Shown here piece after piece: positions 9,133 to 21,000 of a stretch of 60,766 nt of DNA. The translations under genes and the position numbers were made by a program. Source of the DNA: Bacilli bacterium (GTDB taxonomy: Bacteria > Bacillota_I > Bacilli_A > ML615J-28 > CAG-313). Below the pieces are notes generated by a model. That model ran no database searches. It saw only the letters and a list, made by a program, of their open reading frames with translations, and was not told where the DNA came from. The stretch lies in NCBI GenBank assembly GCA_017398545.1, contig JAFQFT010000074.1, positions 1 to 60,766 of the forward strand, in the 5' to 3' direction. Each line of letters opens with the position of its first letter. Position 1 is the stretch's first letter.

Positions 9133-9786
9133 ATGGGATCATTAGTGAGATTAAATGCTGCATTAGATTGGATTGATTTAAATGATAGACTTGCTGATAT
9201 TGGTTGTGACCATGGATACTTAGCAATTGAAGCATTAAAAAAAGGAATCCCTTTTGTTCAATTAATTGATAACAAAGAAGGTCCGTTAAATGTTGCGAGA
9301 AATAATTTAAATAAGTATGATTATAATAATAAAACTAAATTTACACTTGCTAGTGGTTTATTAGAACTTGATTCTAAAGTGAATTGTGTAGCGATTCTTG
9401 GAATGGGTGGAGAGTTGATTATTAATATTTTAGAAGAAGGTTATGAGAAATCTTCTAATGTAAATAAATTTATTTTAGAAGCTAATACTAAAGTTCCTAG
9501 TTTAAGAAAATATTTATTTAACAATAAATATGAAATTGTATCGGAAAAAATTGTTAAAGAAAATAATAAGTATTATGAACTTATTTTATGTAAGAAAACT
9601 AATTCTATTATCGAATATGATGATTTAGATATAGAATTTGGTCCTATTTTAAGAAAAGAAAAAAGTCCTATTTTTATAGAAAAATGGACTAATGTATACA
9701 ATAAATATCAAAATATAATTAATAAATCAGAAATTATACCAGATAAATTAGTAAAAGATTGTAAAATGATTGAGGAAATATTATGA
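9133..9786 (+). CDS. trmK: tRNA (adenine-N1)-methyltransferase TrmK
   Basis: Methylates A22 of tRNAs using S-adenosylmethionine. The 217-residue protein has the SAM loop DIGCDHGYL (22-30) and the family signature ILGMGGELI (88-96, GMGG). It follows the sigma gene by 14 bases and overlaps nif3 by four bases (ATGA), as in the Bacillus yqfN-yqfO pair. It is the only gene in the window that ends in TGA; reading through that TGA would add just two codons before TAA. Confidence 0.92.
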   Translation: MGSLVRLNAALDWIDLNDRLADIGCDHGYLAIEALKKGIPFVQLIDNKEGPLNVARNNLNKYDYNNKTKFTLASGLLELDSKVNCVAILGMGGELIINILEEGYEKSSNVNKFILEANTKVPSLRKYLFNNKYEIVSEKIVKENNKYYELILCKKTNSIIEYDDLDIEFGPILRKEKSPIFIEKWTNVYNKYQNIINKSEIIPDKLVKDCKMIEEIL

Positions 9787-10562
9787 AAGTAAAAGAAATT
9801 GTCGATTATTTATTAGCTAAATATCCATTAGAACTTGCTAGTTCATTTGACTTAGGTAAAGTAGGATTACAATTTGGATCAATGTCTAAAGAAGTTAAAA
9901 AAGTAATGATTGCACTTGATGGAACAAGTGCAGTAGTAGATGAAGCAATTGAAGAAAAATGTGATTTATTACTTTGTCATCATCCTTTTTTATTTAGTCC
10001 AATTATTAATATGGATTATAATAGTCCGCTAGGTAAGAAAATGCTAAAAGTATTTAAAAATGAACTTAACATTTTTGCAATGCATACTAATTTTGATTGT
10101 GCAATTAATGGTATGAATGATCATTTAGCAAATTTATTAGGTCTTAAAAATGTATATTCAGTTCCAGAGGTTCCAACTAGTGAATCTTATATGCGTATTG
10201 GTGAAATTGATAAATGTAGTCTTGCAGAATTTGCTTATTTTGTTAAAGAAACATTTAATGAAGAAGGAATTAGAGTTGTTGGAGATTTAGATAAACAAAT
10301 TAAAAAAGTTGCAATATTAGGTGGTTCTGGTGGTAGTTATGCAGTTGCTGCTAAGAAATTAGGGTGTGACTGTATTATTACAGGTGAAGTTAAACAAAAT
10401 AACGCAATAGATGCAGTAGAATACAATATGGGAATCATTGAAGTTAGTCATAGTGTAGAAGCATTATTTAAAGAACATATTAAAAATATCTTAAGCGAAG
10501 AATTTAAGGATATTGAATTTATTCTTAGTAAGAAGGATGTAAATCCTTTTAAATGTCTATAA
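9783..10562 (+). CDS. Nif3-like dinuclear metal centre protein
   Basis: Nif3/YqfO/YbgI family, a toroidal protein with a two-metal site whose physiological role is unsettled. Candidate metal ligands are visible: H66-H67 in LLLCHHPFLFSP, H101 and D105 in HTNFDCA, and H224/E227 in EVSHSVEAL. At 259 residues it lacks the PII-like insert that makes Bacillus YqfO about 370 residues long. Start ATG 9783 overlaps the trmK stop, indicating translational coupling. Confidence 0.88.
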   Translation: MKVKEIVDYLLAKYPLELASSFDLGKVGLQFGSMSKEVKKVMIALDGTSAVVDEAIEEKCDLLLCHHPFLFSPIINMDYNSPLGKKMLKVFKNELNIFAMHTNFDCAINGMNDHLANLLGLKNVYSVPEVPTSESYMRIGEIDKCSLAEFAYFVKETFNEEGIRVVGDLDKQIKKVAILGGSGGSYAVAAKKLGCDCIITGEVKQNNAIDAVEYNMGIIEVSHSVEALFKEHIKNILSEEFKDIEFILSKKDVNPFKCL

Positions 10563-10574
10563 TTAGAGGCTATT

Positions 10575-11852
10575 ATGGAATTTGATCAAAATAAATATCA
10601 AAATTATGTTCGTATTTTAAACGAAGAATTAGTTCCTGCAATGGGGTGCACTGAACCAATTGCAATAGCATATTGTGGTGCACTTGTAAAAGATACACTA
10701 GGTAATATTCCAACTAAAGTTATTATTAATGTCAGTGGTAATATTATTAAAAATGTAAAAAGTGTTACAGTTCCTAATACGCTTGGTTTATGTGGTATTG
10801 ATACTGCATGTGCAGTAGGGATGATTGCAGGAGATGCTTCTAAAAAATTAGAAGTTATCGCAAATGTTAAAGAATCTGATGCTTTATTAATTCCTGATTT
10901 TATTAAAAATACTGATATTTCAATTAATCATGCTGAAAATGATCATACTTTATATATTGAAATTATTGGTTATTATAACAATGATTATGCAAAGGTAATT
11001 ATTGAAGATGCTCATACTAATGTTGTATTAATTGAAAAAAATAATAAAGTTATATTTGAAAGTGATAAAGAAGTAGTTTTAAAAAAAGTAGAACTTGATC
11101 ACTCTGTATTAAATATTGAAGAAATTATTAAATTTGCTGATATTGTTGATATAGATGATGTTAAAGATAAATTAGATCTTCAAATTAAATATAATATGGC
11201 TATTGCAGAAGAAGGCGTAACTAATAATTATGGAGCTAATATTGGTAAAACGATATTAAAGTATAGTAAAGGTTCTGTAATTGATAAAATGAAAGCCTAT
11301 GCAGCAGCAGGAAGTGATGCAAGAATGAATGGCTGTGATATGCCTGTTGTTATTAATAGTGGAAGTGGTAATCAAGGTATCACTGCAAGCGTGCCAGTAG
11401 TTATTTTTTCAAAGGAACAAAAATGTTCATTGGATTTATTATATCGAGCACTAGTTGTTTCTAATTTATGTACAATTCACATTAAACACAGTATTGGTAA
11501 ACTATCTGCTTTTTGTGGTGTTGTAATTGCAGGGGCAGGATGTGGTGCAGGTGTTGCTTATTTAGAAGGTGGAAAGTTTAGAGAAATTGCTCATACAATC
11601 GTAAATTCACTTGCTATAATAAGTGGTGTTGTTTGTGATGGTGCTAAATCATCTTGTGCTGCTAAAATTGCATCAAGTGTTGAAGCAGGAATACTTGGAT
11701 ATTATATGTTTAAAGATGGTAATCAGTTTGTTAGTGGTGATGGAATAGTTAAAAAAGGTGTTGAAAATACTATTAAAGCTATTGGATCACTAGCACGTGT
11801 TGGAATGTGTGAAACTGATAAAGAGATTATTGAAATTATGATAAATAAATAA
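10575..11852 (+). CDS. L-cysteine desulfidase family protein (CyuA / UPF0597)
   Basis: Family members break L-cysteine into sulfide, ammonia and pyruvate using a [4Fe-4S] cluster. The 425-residue protein opens with the family signature ELVPAMGCTEPIAIAY. C25, C314, C354 and C361 reproduce the spacing (40, then 7) of the cluster cysteines I recall for the archaeal desulfidase. Glycine-rich C-terminal segments (AGAGCGAGVAYLEGG, VVCDGAKSSCAAKI) are also typical. It starts 12 bases after nif3 and ends at a bidirectional terminator, so it is probably the last gene of the dnaG operon. A serine or other substrate cannot be excluded. Confidence 0.82.
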   Translation: MEFDQNKYQNYVRILNEELVPAMGCTEPIAIAYCGALVKDTLGNIPTKVIINVSGNIIKNVKSVTVPNTLGLCGIDTACAVGMIAGDASKKLEVIANVKESDALLIPDFIKNTDISINHAENDHTLYIEIIGYYNNDYAKVIIEDAHTNVVLIEKNNKVIFESDKEVVLKKVELDHSVLNIEEIIKFADIVDIDDVKDKLDLQIKYNMAIAEEGVTNNYGANIGKTILKYSKGSVIDKMKAYAAAGSDARMNGCDMPVVINSGSGNQGITASVPVVIFSKEQKCSLDLLYRALVVSNLCTIHIKHSIGKLSAFCGVVIAGAGCGAGVAYLEGGKFREIAHTIVNSLAIISGVVCDGAKSSCAAKIASSVEAGILGYYMFKDGNQFVSGDGIVKKGVENTIKAIGSLARVGMCETDKEIIEIMINK

Positions 11853-11857
11853 AAAAA

Positions 11858-11893
11858 AGAGTCTATTTCATAAGAAATAGACTTGCTTTTTTT
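11858..11893. terminator. Bidirectional terminator between the desulfidase gene and ferredoxin
   Basis: AGTCTATTTC (11860-11869) pairs with GAAATAGACT (11874-11883) around ATAA. A-rich sequence on the left and T8 on the right serve both convergent genes. Confidence 0.85.
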
Positions 11894-11905
11894 TCTAGAA
11901 TAATA

Positions 11906-12073
11906 TTATTCTTCAACGATTGCGCCCATTGGACATGCAGATTCACAAGCACCACAATCTACACATTGATCAGCATCAATAGCGTAGATATCGCCTTCAT
12001 GAATACATTCAACTGGACATTCAGCTGCGCAAGCACCACAAGCTACGCATGCATCAGTAATTTTTCTTGGCAT
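11906..12073 (-). CDS. Small 2[4Fe-4S] ferredoxin
   Basis: A clostridial-type electron carrier of 55 residues with two cluster motifs: C9xxC12xxC15xxxC19P and C37xxC40xxC43xxxC47P. The start is the ATG at 12073-12071, reading MPRKITDACVAC, with GGAGGT just upstream. A longer in-frame extension would run through the promoter and has no ribosome site. It is the only gene of its unit, with its own strong promoter. It is a plausible redox partner for the Rnf subunits and other anaerobic enzymes. Confidence 0.95.
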   Translation of the reverse strand: MPRKITDACVACGACAAECPVECIHEGDIYAIDADQCVDCGACESACPMGAIVEE

Positions 12074-12107
12074 AATATTTACCTCCATGTCAAAAATTAA
12101 CAATAAA

Positions 12108-12136
12108 AGTATACAATAAAAATTTAATTGTATCAA
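12108..12136 (-). promoter_or_regulatory. Promoter of the ferredoxin gene
   Basis: On the minus strand, TTGATA (12136-12131), 17-bp spacer, TATACT (12113-12108). It lies 35 bases upstream of the ferredoxin start. Confidence 0.8.
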
Positions 12137-12173
12137 GTATTTAGATATTTTTAATTTATTATTGGTTAATTTA

Positions 12174-12202
12174 TTGAATAAATTTTTTAAATATGATATA
12201 AT
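12174..12202 (+). promoter_or_regulatory. Promoter of yneF
   Basis: TTGAAT (12174-12179), 17-bp spacer, TATAAT (12197-12202), with TGA upstream of the -10 (12194-12196). It is divergent from the ferredoxin promoter. Confidence 0.8.
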
Positions 12203-12238
12203 TAAATTAATAAAAAAATATTAAAGGAGAAATATAAT

Positions 12239-12457
12239 ATGATAGCTTGGTGGGTAGGATTAATTATTGGTGTTGTTTGTCTTTTAGCAGGATTTGTTGT
12301 TGGTTTCTTTGTTATTAAGAATGTTTTCCAAAAACAATTAGAAAAGAATCCGCCAATTAATCGTGATATGATTAGAGCAATGTTCCGTCAAATGGGACGT
12401 AAACCTTCAGAACGTGATATTACAAGAGTTCTTGAGGAAATGAACAAATATAGATAA
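12239..12457 (+). CDS. yneF: YneF / UPF0154 family small membrane protein
   Basis: A 72-residue protein with one N-terminal membrane segment (about 5-27) and a conserved cytoplasmic tail containing NPPINRDMIRAMFRQMGRKPSE, the UPF0154 signature. Function is unknown in the family. ATG 12239 follows AAAGGAGAAA. It is monocistronic, between a strong promoter and a bidirectional terminator shared with plsY. Confidence 0.9.
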   Translation: MIAWWVGLIIGVVCLLAGFVVGFFVIKNVFQKQLEKNPPINRDMIRAMFRQMGRKPSERDITRVLEEMNKYR

Positions 12458-12465
12458 TAATAAAT

Positions 12466-12500
12466 AAAACAAAGTAGAGGTGACTCTACTTTGTTTTGTT
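12466..12500. terminator. Bidirectional terminator between yneF and plsY
   Basis: A 14-bp perfect stem, AAAACAAAGTAGAG (12466-12479) with CTCTACTTTGTTTT (12484-12497), loop GTGA. The plsY stop codon (TAG, 12488-12486 on minus) lies inside the stem. Confidence 0.9.
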
Positions 12501-13205
12501 TATTATTTCTTTTTCTTCATCTTCGGTAAGAAAGGCTTTTTCTTTTGGATCATTAATAGCTTTAAAATTAATTTTTGTTTCAGTGTGTTTTAGTATCCTT
12601 TTAAAATTTGGAATGTGTTTTACAATTAAAAATGTACAAATAAATATTAAAATTATACTAAAATATGTAATTGTAATATCACCAATTGTGATGTAATAAT
12701 TATCTTTATAAAAGAAAGAAGTAATTAAAACTGCTATTGCTGTTACGCATGATGATAATGATACAAATCTTGTTGTTATAATAACAATTAAGAATGTAAG
12801 AAGACCAAATGCAAATGCAATAGGGTGATAGAATAGTACAATTCCTGATGCAGTTGCCATTCCTTTACCACCTTTAAATTTTGCAAAGATTGGGAATAGA
12901 TGGCCTAAAAAAGCAGTAGCTCCATATGCAAGGGGATGAATTACAAAATCTCCTAAATCAAAGTTAAAGAAGTTGTGTTTCATGATAAATAGAATTATAC
13001 CACCTTTTAATGCATCAAGCGCAAATACTAATAATCCATATTTAAATCCTAGTACTCTAAATGCATTTGTTGCACCCATATTTTTACTTCCGTGTTCCCT
13101 TATGTCAATTCCTTTTACAAGTTTACCTATTATTAGAGCCCAAGGGATTGATCCTAAAAGATATGATATTATTAAAAATGTTATTTGAATAAATAAACCA
13201 TCCAT
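12486..13205 (-). CDS. plsY: Glycerol-3-phosphate acyltransferase PlsY
   Basis: Transfers an acyl group from acyl-phosphate to glycerol-3-phosphate, the first step of membrane phospholipid synthesis. The 239-residue protein has several membrane segments and the three family motifs: GSIPWALIIGK (18-28), HGSKNMGATNAFRVLG (38-53) and FKGGKGMATASG. A charged C-terminal tail of about 35 residues goes beyond the core fold. The minus-strand ATG at 13205-13203 follows GAGGATAATA. It is divergent from parE, as in Bacillus (yneS beside parE). gpsA at 24815 makes its substrate. Confidence 0.95.
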   Translation of the reverse strand: MDGLFIQITFLIISYLLGSIPWALIIGKLVKGIDIREHGSKNMGATNAFRVLGFKYGLLVFALDALKGGIILFIMKHNFFNFDLGDFVIHPLAYGATAFLGHLFPIFAKFKGGKGMATASGIVLFYHPIAFAFGLLTFLIVIITTRFVSLSSCVTAIAVLITSFFYKDNYYITIGDITITYFSIILIFICTFLIVKHIPNFKRILKHTETKINFKAINDPKEKAFLTEDEEKEIINKTK

Positions 13206-13407
13206 TTTTATATTATCCTCTTTCTAATTTATTAATTTACTTTATATTATTATATAATATTTTGAAATAAATTAATAGTAAAGTGATTATAAATTTTAAT
13301 AATTTATTTTTTGATATTTTCATACTATTTTTGACAATATTTTTTAATATTAAAAGTAATATTTTATGTGTTTTATGTAGGTTTTAGTTATATTTTTTTC
13401 TTTTTGC

Positions 13408-13436
13408 TTGCAAAAAAAATTGATTTATGATACAAT
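13408..13436 (+). promoter_or_regulatory. Promoter of parE-parC
   Basis: TTGCAA (13408-13413), 17-bp spacer, TACAAT (13431-13436) with TGA directly upstream (13428-13430). The rest of the plsY-parE gap (13206-13407) is AT-rich; a TTGACA at 13331 has no matching -10, and nothing else is recognised there. Confidence 0.75.
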
Positions 13437-13470
13437 AAAAATAATTATGATATTATTGGAGGTTTATGAA

Positions 13471-15457
<1,987 letters not shown>

Positions 15458-15465
<8 letters not shown>

Positions 15466-17929
15466 GGTATCTAAAAAAATAACAGATTTTATTGAAGAGA
15501 ACATTATACAAGAGAATTTTGAAAATATCATGGGTGATAGATTCGGAAGATTCTCTAAATATGTTATTCAAGATCGTGCTTTACCAGATGCAAGAGATGG
15601 ATTGAAACCTGTTCAAAGAAGAATTCTTTTTGCAATGTACAAGCTAGGTCTTTATTCTAATAAACCATTTAAGAAAAGCGCTCGTATTGTTGGTGATGTT
15701 ATTGGTAAGTATCATCCACATGGTGATGTTGCTGTATATGATGCAATGGTTAGAATGAGTCAAGATTTTAAAGTTAGACTTCCACTTATTGATATGCATG
15801 GTAATAATGGTAGTATTGATGGTGACCCAGCTGCTGCAATGCGTTATACTGAAGCAAGAATGAGTAAAAACTCAGAAATGTTACTTGAAGACATTAATAA
15901 ACGTACTGTTGGATTAGTTCCTAACTTTGATGATGAAGAGTTAGAACCAATTGTACTTCCTGCAAAGTTTCCTAACCTGTTAGTAAATGGAGCTAATGGT
16001 ATTTCTGCAGGTTATGCAACAGAAATTCCTCCACATAATCCAGGTGAATGTATTGATGCGGTAATTTATCGTATGAAAAATCGTAAATGTACATTAGAAG
16101 AATTACTTGAAATTGTAAAGGGACCTGATTTTCCTACTGGTGGGATTATGCAAGGGATTGAAGGTTTAAAACAGGCTTATACTACAGGTCGTGGTAAAGT
16201 AATTTTAAAAGCTAAAACATTTATTGATACATCTAAAGCAGACCCTAGAATTATTATTACAGAAATTCCATATGAAGTTAATAAAGCTAGTTTGTTACAA
16301 AAAATGAGCAATCAAATTCAGTTGAAAAATGTTGATGGCGTTAAGATGATTCGTGATGAAACTGATAGAAGTGGTTTACGTATTGTTATTGATGTACGTC
16401 GTGATGTTAATCCAGAAACAATTCTTAATTTCTTATTTAAAGCAACTGAACTTCAAATTAATTATAACTTTAATATGGTTGCTATTGTTCGTGGTAAACC
16501 ATGTTATATGGGATTAATGGATTTTATTGATGCTTATATTGATCATCAAAAAGAAGTAATGCGTAACAAATGTAATTATGATCTAGAACGTGCTTTAAAA
16601 CGTCAAGAGATTGTTGCGGGTTTAATTGCAATGGTATCTATTTTAGATGCAGTTATTACAACAATTAAAAATTCTAAAAATAAAGCTGATGCTAAAGAAA
16701 ATATTATTTCTAAATATGGATTTACAGAAATTCAAGCTGAAGCTATTGTTATGTTACAATTATATCGTTTAACTAATACAGATATATTTGCGTTAAAACA
16801 AGAATCTAAAGAATTAGATCAAGAAGTTAGAAAGTTAAAATCTATTTTATCGAGTAATAGTGCTTTAAATAACGCAATTATCGAAGAATTATTACATACT
16901 AAAGAAATTATTGATACTCCTCGTTTAACACAAATTGAAGATGAAATCTCTGATTTAGAAGTTAAGACTGAAGATGTAATTACTAAAGAAGATGTAATGT
17001 TATTAATTACTCATGATGGTTATTTAAAACGTATTTCAATGCGTGCATTTGGTACTCTTGGTGAAGGAGAACAAACTAAACTTAAAGATGGTGATGTTTT
17101 AACAGATATTTATTCTGTTACAACTGTTGATGTATTACTTCAATTTACTAACTTAGGTAATTATATTTTCTTACCTATTCATAAGATTCCAGAATCTAAA
17201 CATAAAGATTTAGGATATCATGTAAGTACATTAATTTCAATGGAACCTAATGAAAAAGTAATTTTCTCATTCCCTGTTGCAGACTTTGAAGAAGAAAAAT
17301 ATGTATTACTTGCTACTAAGAGTGGTTTAATTAAGCGTATGAAATTATCAAGCCTAAAAGTTAATCGTTATTCTAAGACATTAATGGCTACTAAACTTCG
17401 TGAAGGTGATGAAGTTGTTAGTGTAGATGTAATTACAGGTGAAAATTCAGAAGTTATTGTTGCAACTCATGATGGTTATATGAATCGTTATGATGCAAAA
17501 GAGATTAGTATTATTGAACCTTCTTCATTTGGTGTTAAATCAATTGAACTTAAGAGTCGTCCTAAAGACTATGTTGTCGGTGCTAAATATGTTTCTGAAA
17601 AAGATATTATCTTACTTCTTACTAATAGAGGTAATATCAAACGTATGAGACCTGATGAAGTCTTAAAAGGTAAGAAGAATCATGTTGGTAAGATGTACTT
17701 AAAGGTTGTTAAATCTAATATGCATAGTGCAATTCATATGGATGTAATTCATGGTGTTAACGCAAAAGCTAGTCTTGGCTGTTGGATATTCTGTAATGAA
17801 GGTAAAGTTGATATTGATTATACAGTATTAAGAATTGCAATTGCTGATAATGGTAAACGTTTTGTTACTGATGATAAGATGAAGCCAGAGCGTATTGTTA
17901 TCTCAAGAAATGATAATGATTTAATATAA
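15458..17929 (+). CDS. parC: DNA topoisomerase IV subunit A
   Basis: DNA-cutting subunit of topoisomerase IV, 823 residues. The catalytic tyrosine is Y130 in [12 protein letters not shown]. ParC-type residues surround it ([12 protein letters not shown], 113-123, where GyrA has GHGNFGSVDGD). The C-terminal beta-pinwheel has no GyrA box, and one repeat reads [19 protein letters not shown] as in Bacillus ParC. In the quinolone region [11 protein letters not shown] (85-95) the usual serine after GD is Val91, while the acidic Asp95 is kept. It is translated from ATG 15458, overlapping the parE end, so the two are coupled. A terminator follows. Confidence 0.92.
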
Positions 17930-17935
17930 AACAAG

Positions 17936-17970
17936 AGGATTACACTTTATTTTGGTGTAATCCTTTTAAA
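17936..17970 (+). terminator. Terminator of parE-parC
   Basis: AGGATTACAC (17936-17945) pairs with GTGTAATCCT (17955-17964), 9-base loop, followed by a short T run. Confidence 0.8.
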
Positions 17971-17981
17971 ATGTAAAGAAA

Positions 17982-18010
17982 TTGAAAAAAAAGGCAAAGT
18001 AGTTTATAAT
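17982..18010 (+). promoter_or_regulatory. Promoter of the ABC exporter gene
   Basis: TTGAAA (17982-17987), 17-bp spacer, TATAAT (18005-18010). Confidence 0.75.
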
Positions 18011-18062
18011 AAGTTAATAATATTTGATTATACTATTTAAAAAAATTAATGAGGTGGACAAA

Positions 18063-21000
18063 ATGTTAGAACTTAAAAATATTGTCAAAGAATATCCTAC
18101 GGGTAATTCTACTCTTACTGCTTTAAGAGGTATTAACATTGCTTTTAGAAAGTCAGAATTTGTGGCTATTCTTGGACAGTCAGGTTGTGGTAAAACAACA
18201 TTACTTAATATTATTGGTGGTCTAGATAAATATACAGAAGGCGACTTAATAATTAATGGAATTTTAACTAAAGAATATAAAGATGCTAATTGGGATGCGT
18301 ATCGTAATCATTCAATTGGTTTTGTATTTCAAAGCTATAATTTGATTCCTCATCAAAATGTACTTTCAAATGTTGAACTAGCACTTACTTTATCAGGTGT
18401 ATCTAAAACAGAAAGAAGAAATCGTGCAATTGAAGCGCTTACTAAAGTAGGACTTGCAGATCAAATTTATAAGAAACCTAATCAAATGTCTGGTGGTCAA
18501 ATGCAGCGTGTTGCTATTGCAAGAGCTCTTGTTAATAATCCAGATATTTTACTTGCTGATGAGCCTACTGGAGCACTTGATTCAGAAACAAGTATTCAAA
18601 TTATGGAAATCTTAAAAGAAATTGCTAAAGATAAATTAGTAATTATGGTTACTCATAATCCTGATCTTGCAGATACTTATGCGAATCGTATTGTAAAATT
18701 ATTAGATGGAAAAATTATTGATGATTCTAATCCTTATACTCCTATGTATAAAGAAACAGAAGTCACTAATACTCCTAAAAAAATTGCTAAAAATAAATCA
18801 ATGTCTTTATGGACAGCACTTACTTTATCTTTTAATAACTTGCTTACTAAAAAAGGTAGAACAATTCTTACAGCGATTGCAGGTAGTATTGGTATTATTG
18901 GTATTGCACTAATTTTGTCTATTTCTACGGGAGTAAATAATTATATTGATAATGTTCAACAAGAAACTTTATCATCATTCCCAATTCAAATTGAAAAAGA
19001 ATCTACAAACATGAGTGCCCTAATTAGTTCACTGATGGGAGTAGATGCTGAAGAACCATCTGATGGGATTGCTAAAGAAGATCGTACTGCTGTTTATGGT
19101 AACCCAGTAATGTACAAGATGATGAAGGCAATGCTTAATGCTGAAGTTTCTACTAATAATCTTGAAAAGTTTAAAGTATATTTAGATGAACATAATGAAG
19201 AGTTAAGTGATTATACAACTGCTATTCAATATGGTTATAATGTTAAACTAAATATTTATTCAACCGATCCAAATGGTGAATATGCTAAAGCAGATTTTAT
19301 GGATTTAATGAATGGTGTATTTGCTGGTGGTTCAATGTCGATGGGTATTTCTTCAATGATGGAATCTTCTGGTGGAATGACTGTATGGCAAGAGTTATTA
19401 ACAGATCCTAAGACAGGTGAAATTAGTAATTTAATCGAAAGTCAATATGATTTAGTTCATGGAACTTGGCCTAAAGAAAAGAATGAAATTTTACTTGTTT
19501 TAAACGAGAGTAATGAGATTTCTGATGTAACTTTATATTCTCTTGGATTAGTTGATAAACAAACAATGATTAACGCAACAATGGCGGCGATGATGGGGAA
19601 AGAAGATAATGGTTGGGATGCATATGAAGGTAAATCATGGAGTTATGAAGATATTTGTAACATTAGTTTAAAAATGATTTTACCAACTGATTATTATCAA
19701 TTTGATGAAGCCACTAAATTATGGGTTGATATTTCTAGTAATCAAGCATTACTTAATTCAGTTATTAATAAAGGTTTAGATTTAAAAATTTCAGGTATTG
19801 TTAAACCAAGTGAAGATGCAACATCAGCATTCTTAAGTGGTTCTTTATGTTATACAAGTGCTTTAACAAATTATTATATAGAAACTTTAAATAATACTGA
19901 TATGATTAAACAACAACTAAGTAATGATGAGTATAATATCATTTCGGGACTTCCTTTTGTTTTAGAAGAAACTGAAGAACTAACTAGAGAAGAACAAATT
20001 GCAACATTTAAAGAATATGTAAATGGTCTTACAAATAATGAAAAAGTAAAATTATATCAACAAATTTTATCTACGCCTAAAAAATCTTTTATTGATGCTA
20101 CTATTGATGGTTTGTTAAAACAATATGAAAATAAAACAGCTGAAGATATTATTAATGATATTACAACACAATACGCAACTGAACTTGGTTATAGTGAAGA
20201 ATTAATAAAAGATATGTTAAGTGGTTATACAAAAGAAGAATTAATTGATATCATAATTGAAACTGTTGAACAAATGATTATTAAACAACAAGAAGAAAAA
20301 GCGCTAAAGATAATTGAGGAAATTTATGCTACACCATCTGTAGAAGAATTACAAACAATGAAAATGATGTTGTTATCAAATTTATATAAAGATGTTTCAC
20401 AACTTCCTGTTGAGCAACAAACGATTATGAAACAACAAATTAATTATAGTTTTGTTGCGAGCAATTGGTCACAAAAAACAGGAATGTCAATTGAAACTGC
20501 TTTAGGTGTTTTAAAAACAATGAGCATTAATGAATTTAATGTTGCATTTGACAATGCCTTAAATGAGAATGCTGAAATACTTTATGCACAATATAGTGGT
20601 ATGAGTTCTAATGCTGATAAAGCTGCTAAAGTTGCAAAAGCATTTGATGAGTATTTAGCAAATTCTACTGAAGATGATTTTGTATATTTCTATTTGAATC
20701 ATATGCCTGATAAAATTTCAGATAAAACAAAAGTAGATCTTTTAAAAGATTTAGGTTACAAACAAACTAAAGATCCAGATTTTATTAATATTTATCCAAT
20801 TGATTTTGAAAATAAAGAAATAATTGCTAATATGATAACTGATTATAATAATGGTGTTGCTGAAGAAGATAAAATTGAATACACTGATATGGTTGCGATG
20901 TTAATGTCATCTGTTTCAGATATTATTACTGCTATTTCTGTTGTATTAATTTGTTTTGTATCAATTTCATTAGTTGTTTCTTCAATTATGATTGGAATTA

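Noticed and set aside
9133-9792. UGA read as tryptophan (mollicute code)
   Set aside because: All genes reach full family length with TGG tryptophans and no in-frame TGA inside. The single trmK TGA is compatible with a normal stop, so recoding is not shown; only rarity is.
12074-12136. N-terminal extension of the ferredoxin
   Set aside because: It overlaps a TTGATA-17-TATACT promoter and the ribosome site of the shorter ORF; the short form has the standard ferredoxin N-terminus.
13331-13362. A second promoter upstream of parE (TTGACA at 13331)
   Set aside because: No -10 at 16-18 bp spacing; the TTGCAA-17-TACAAT pair nearer the gene is better.
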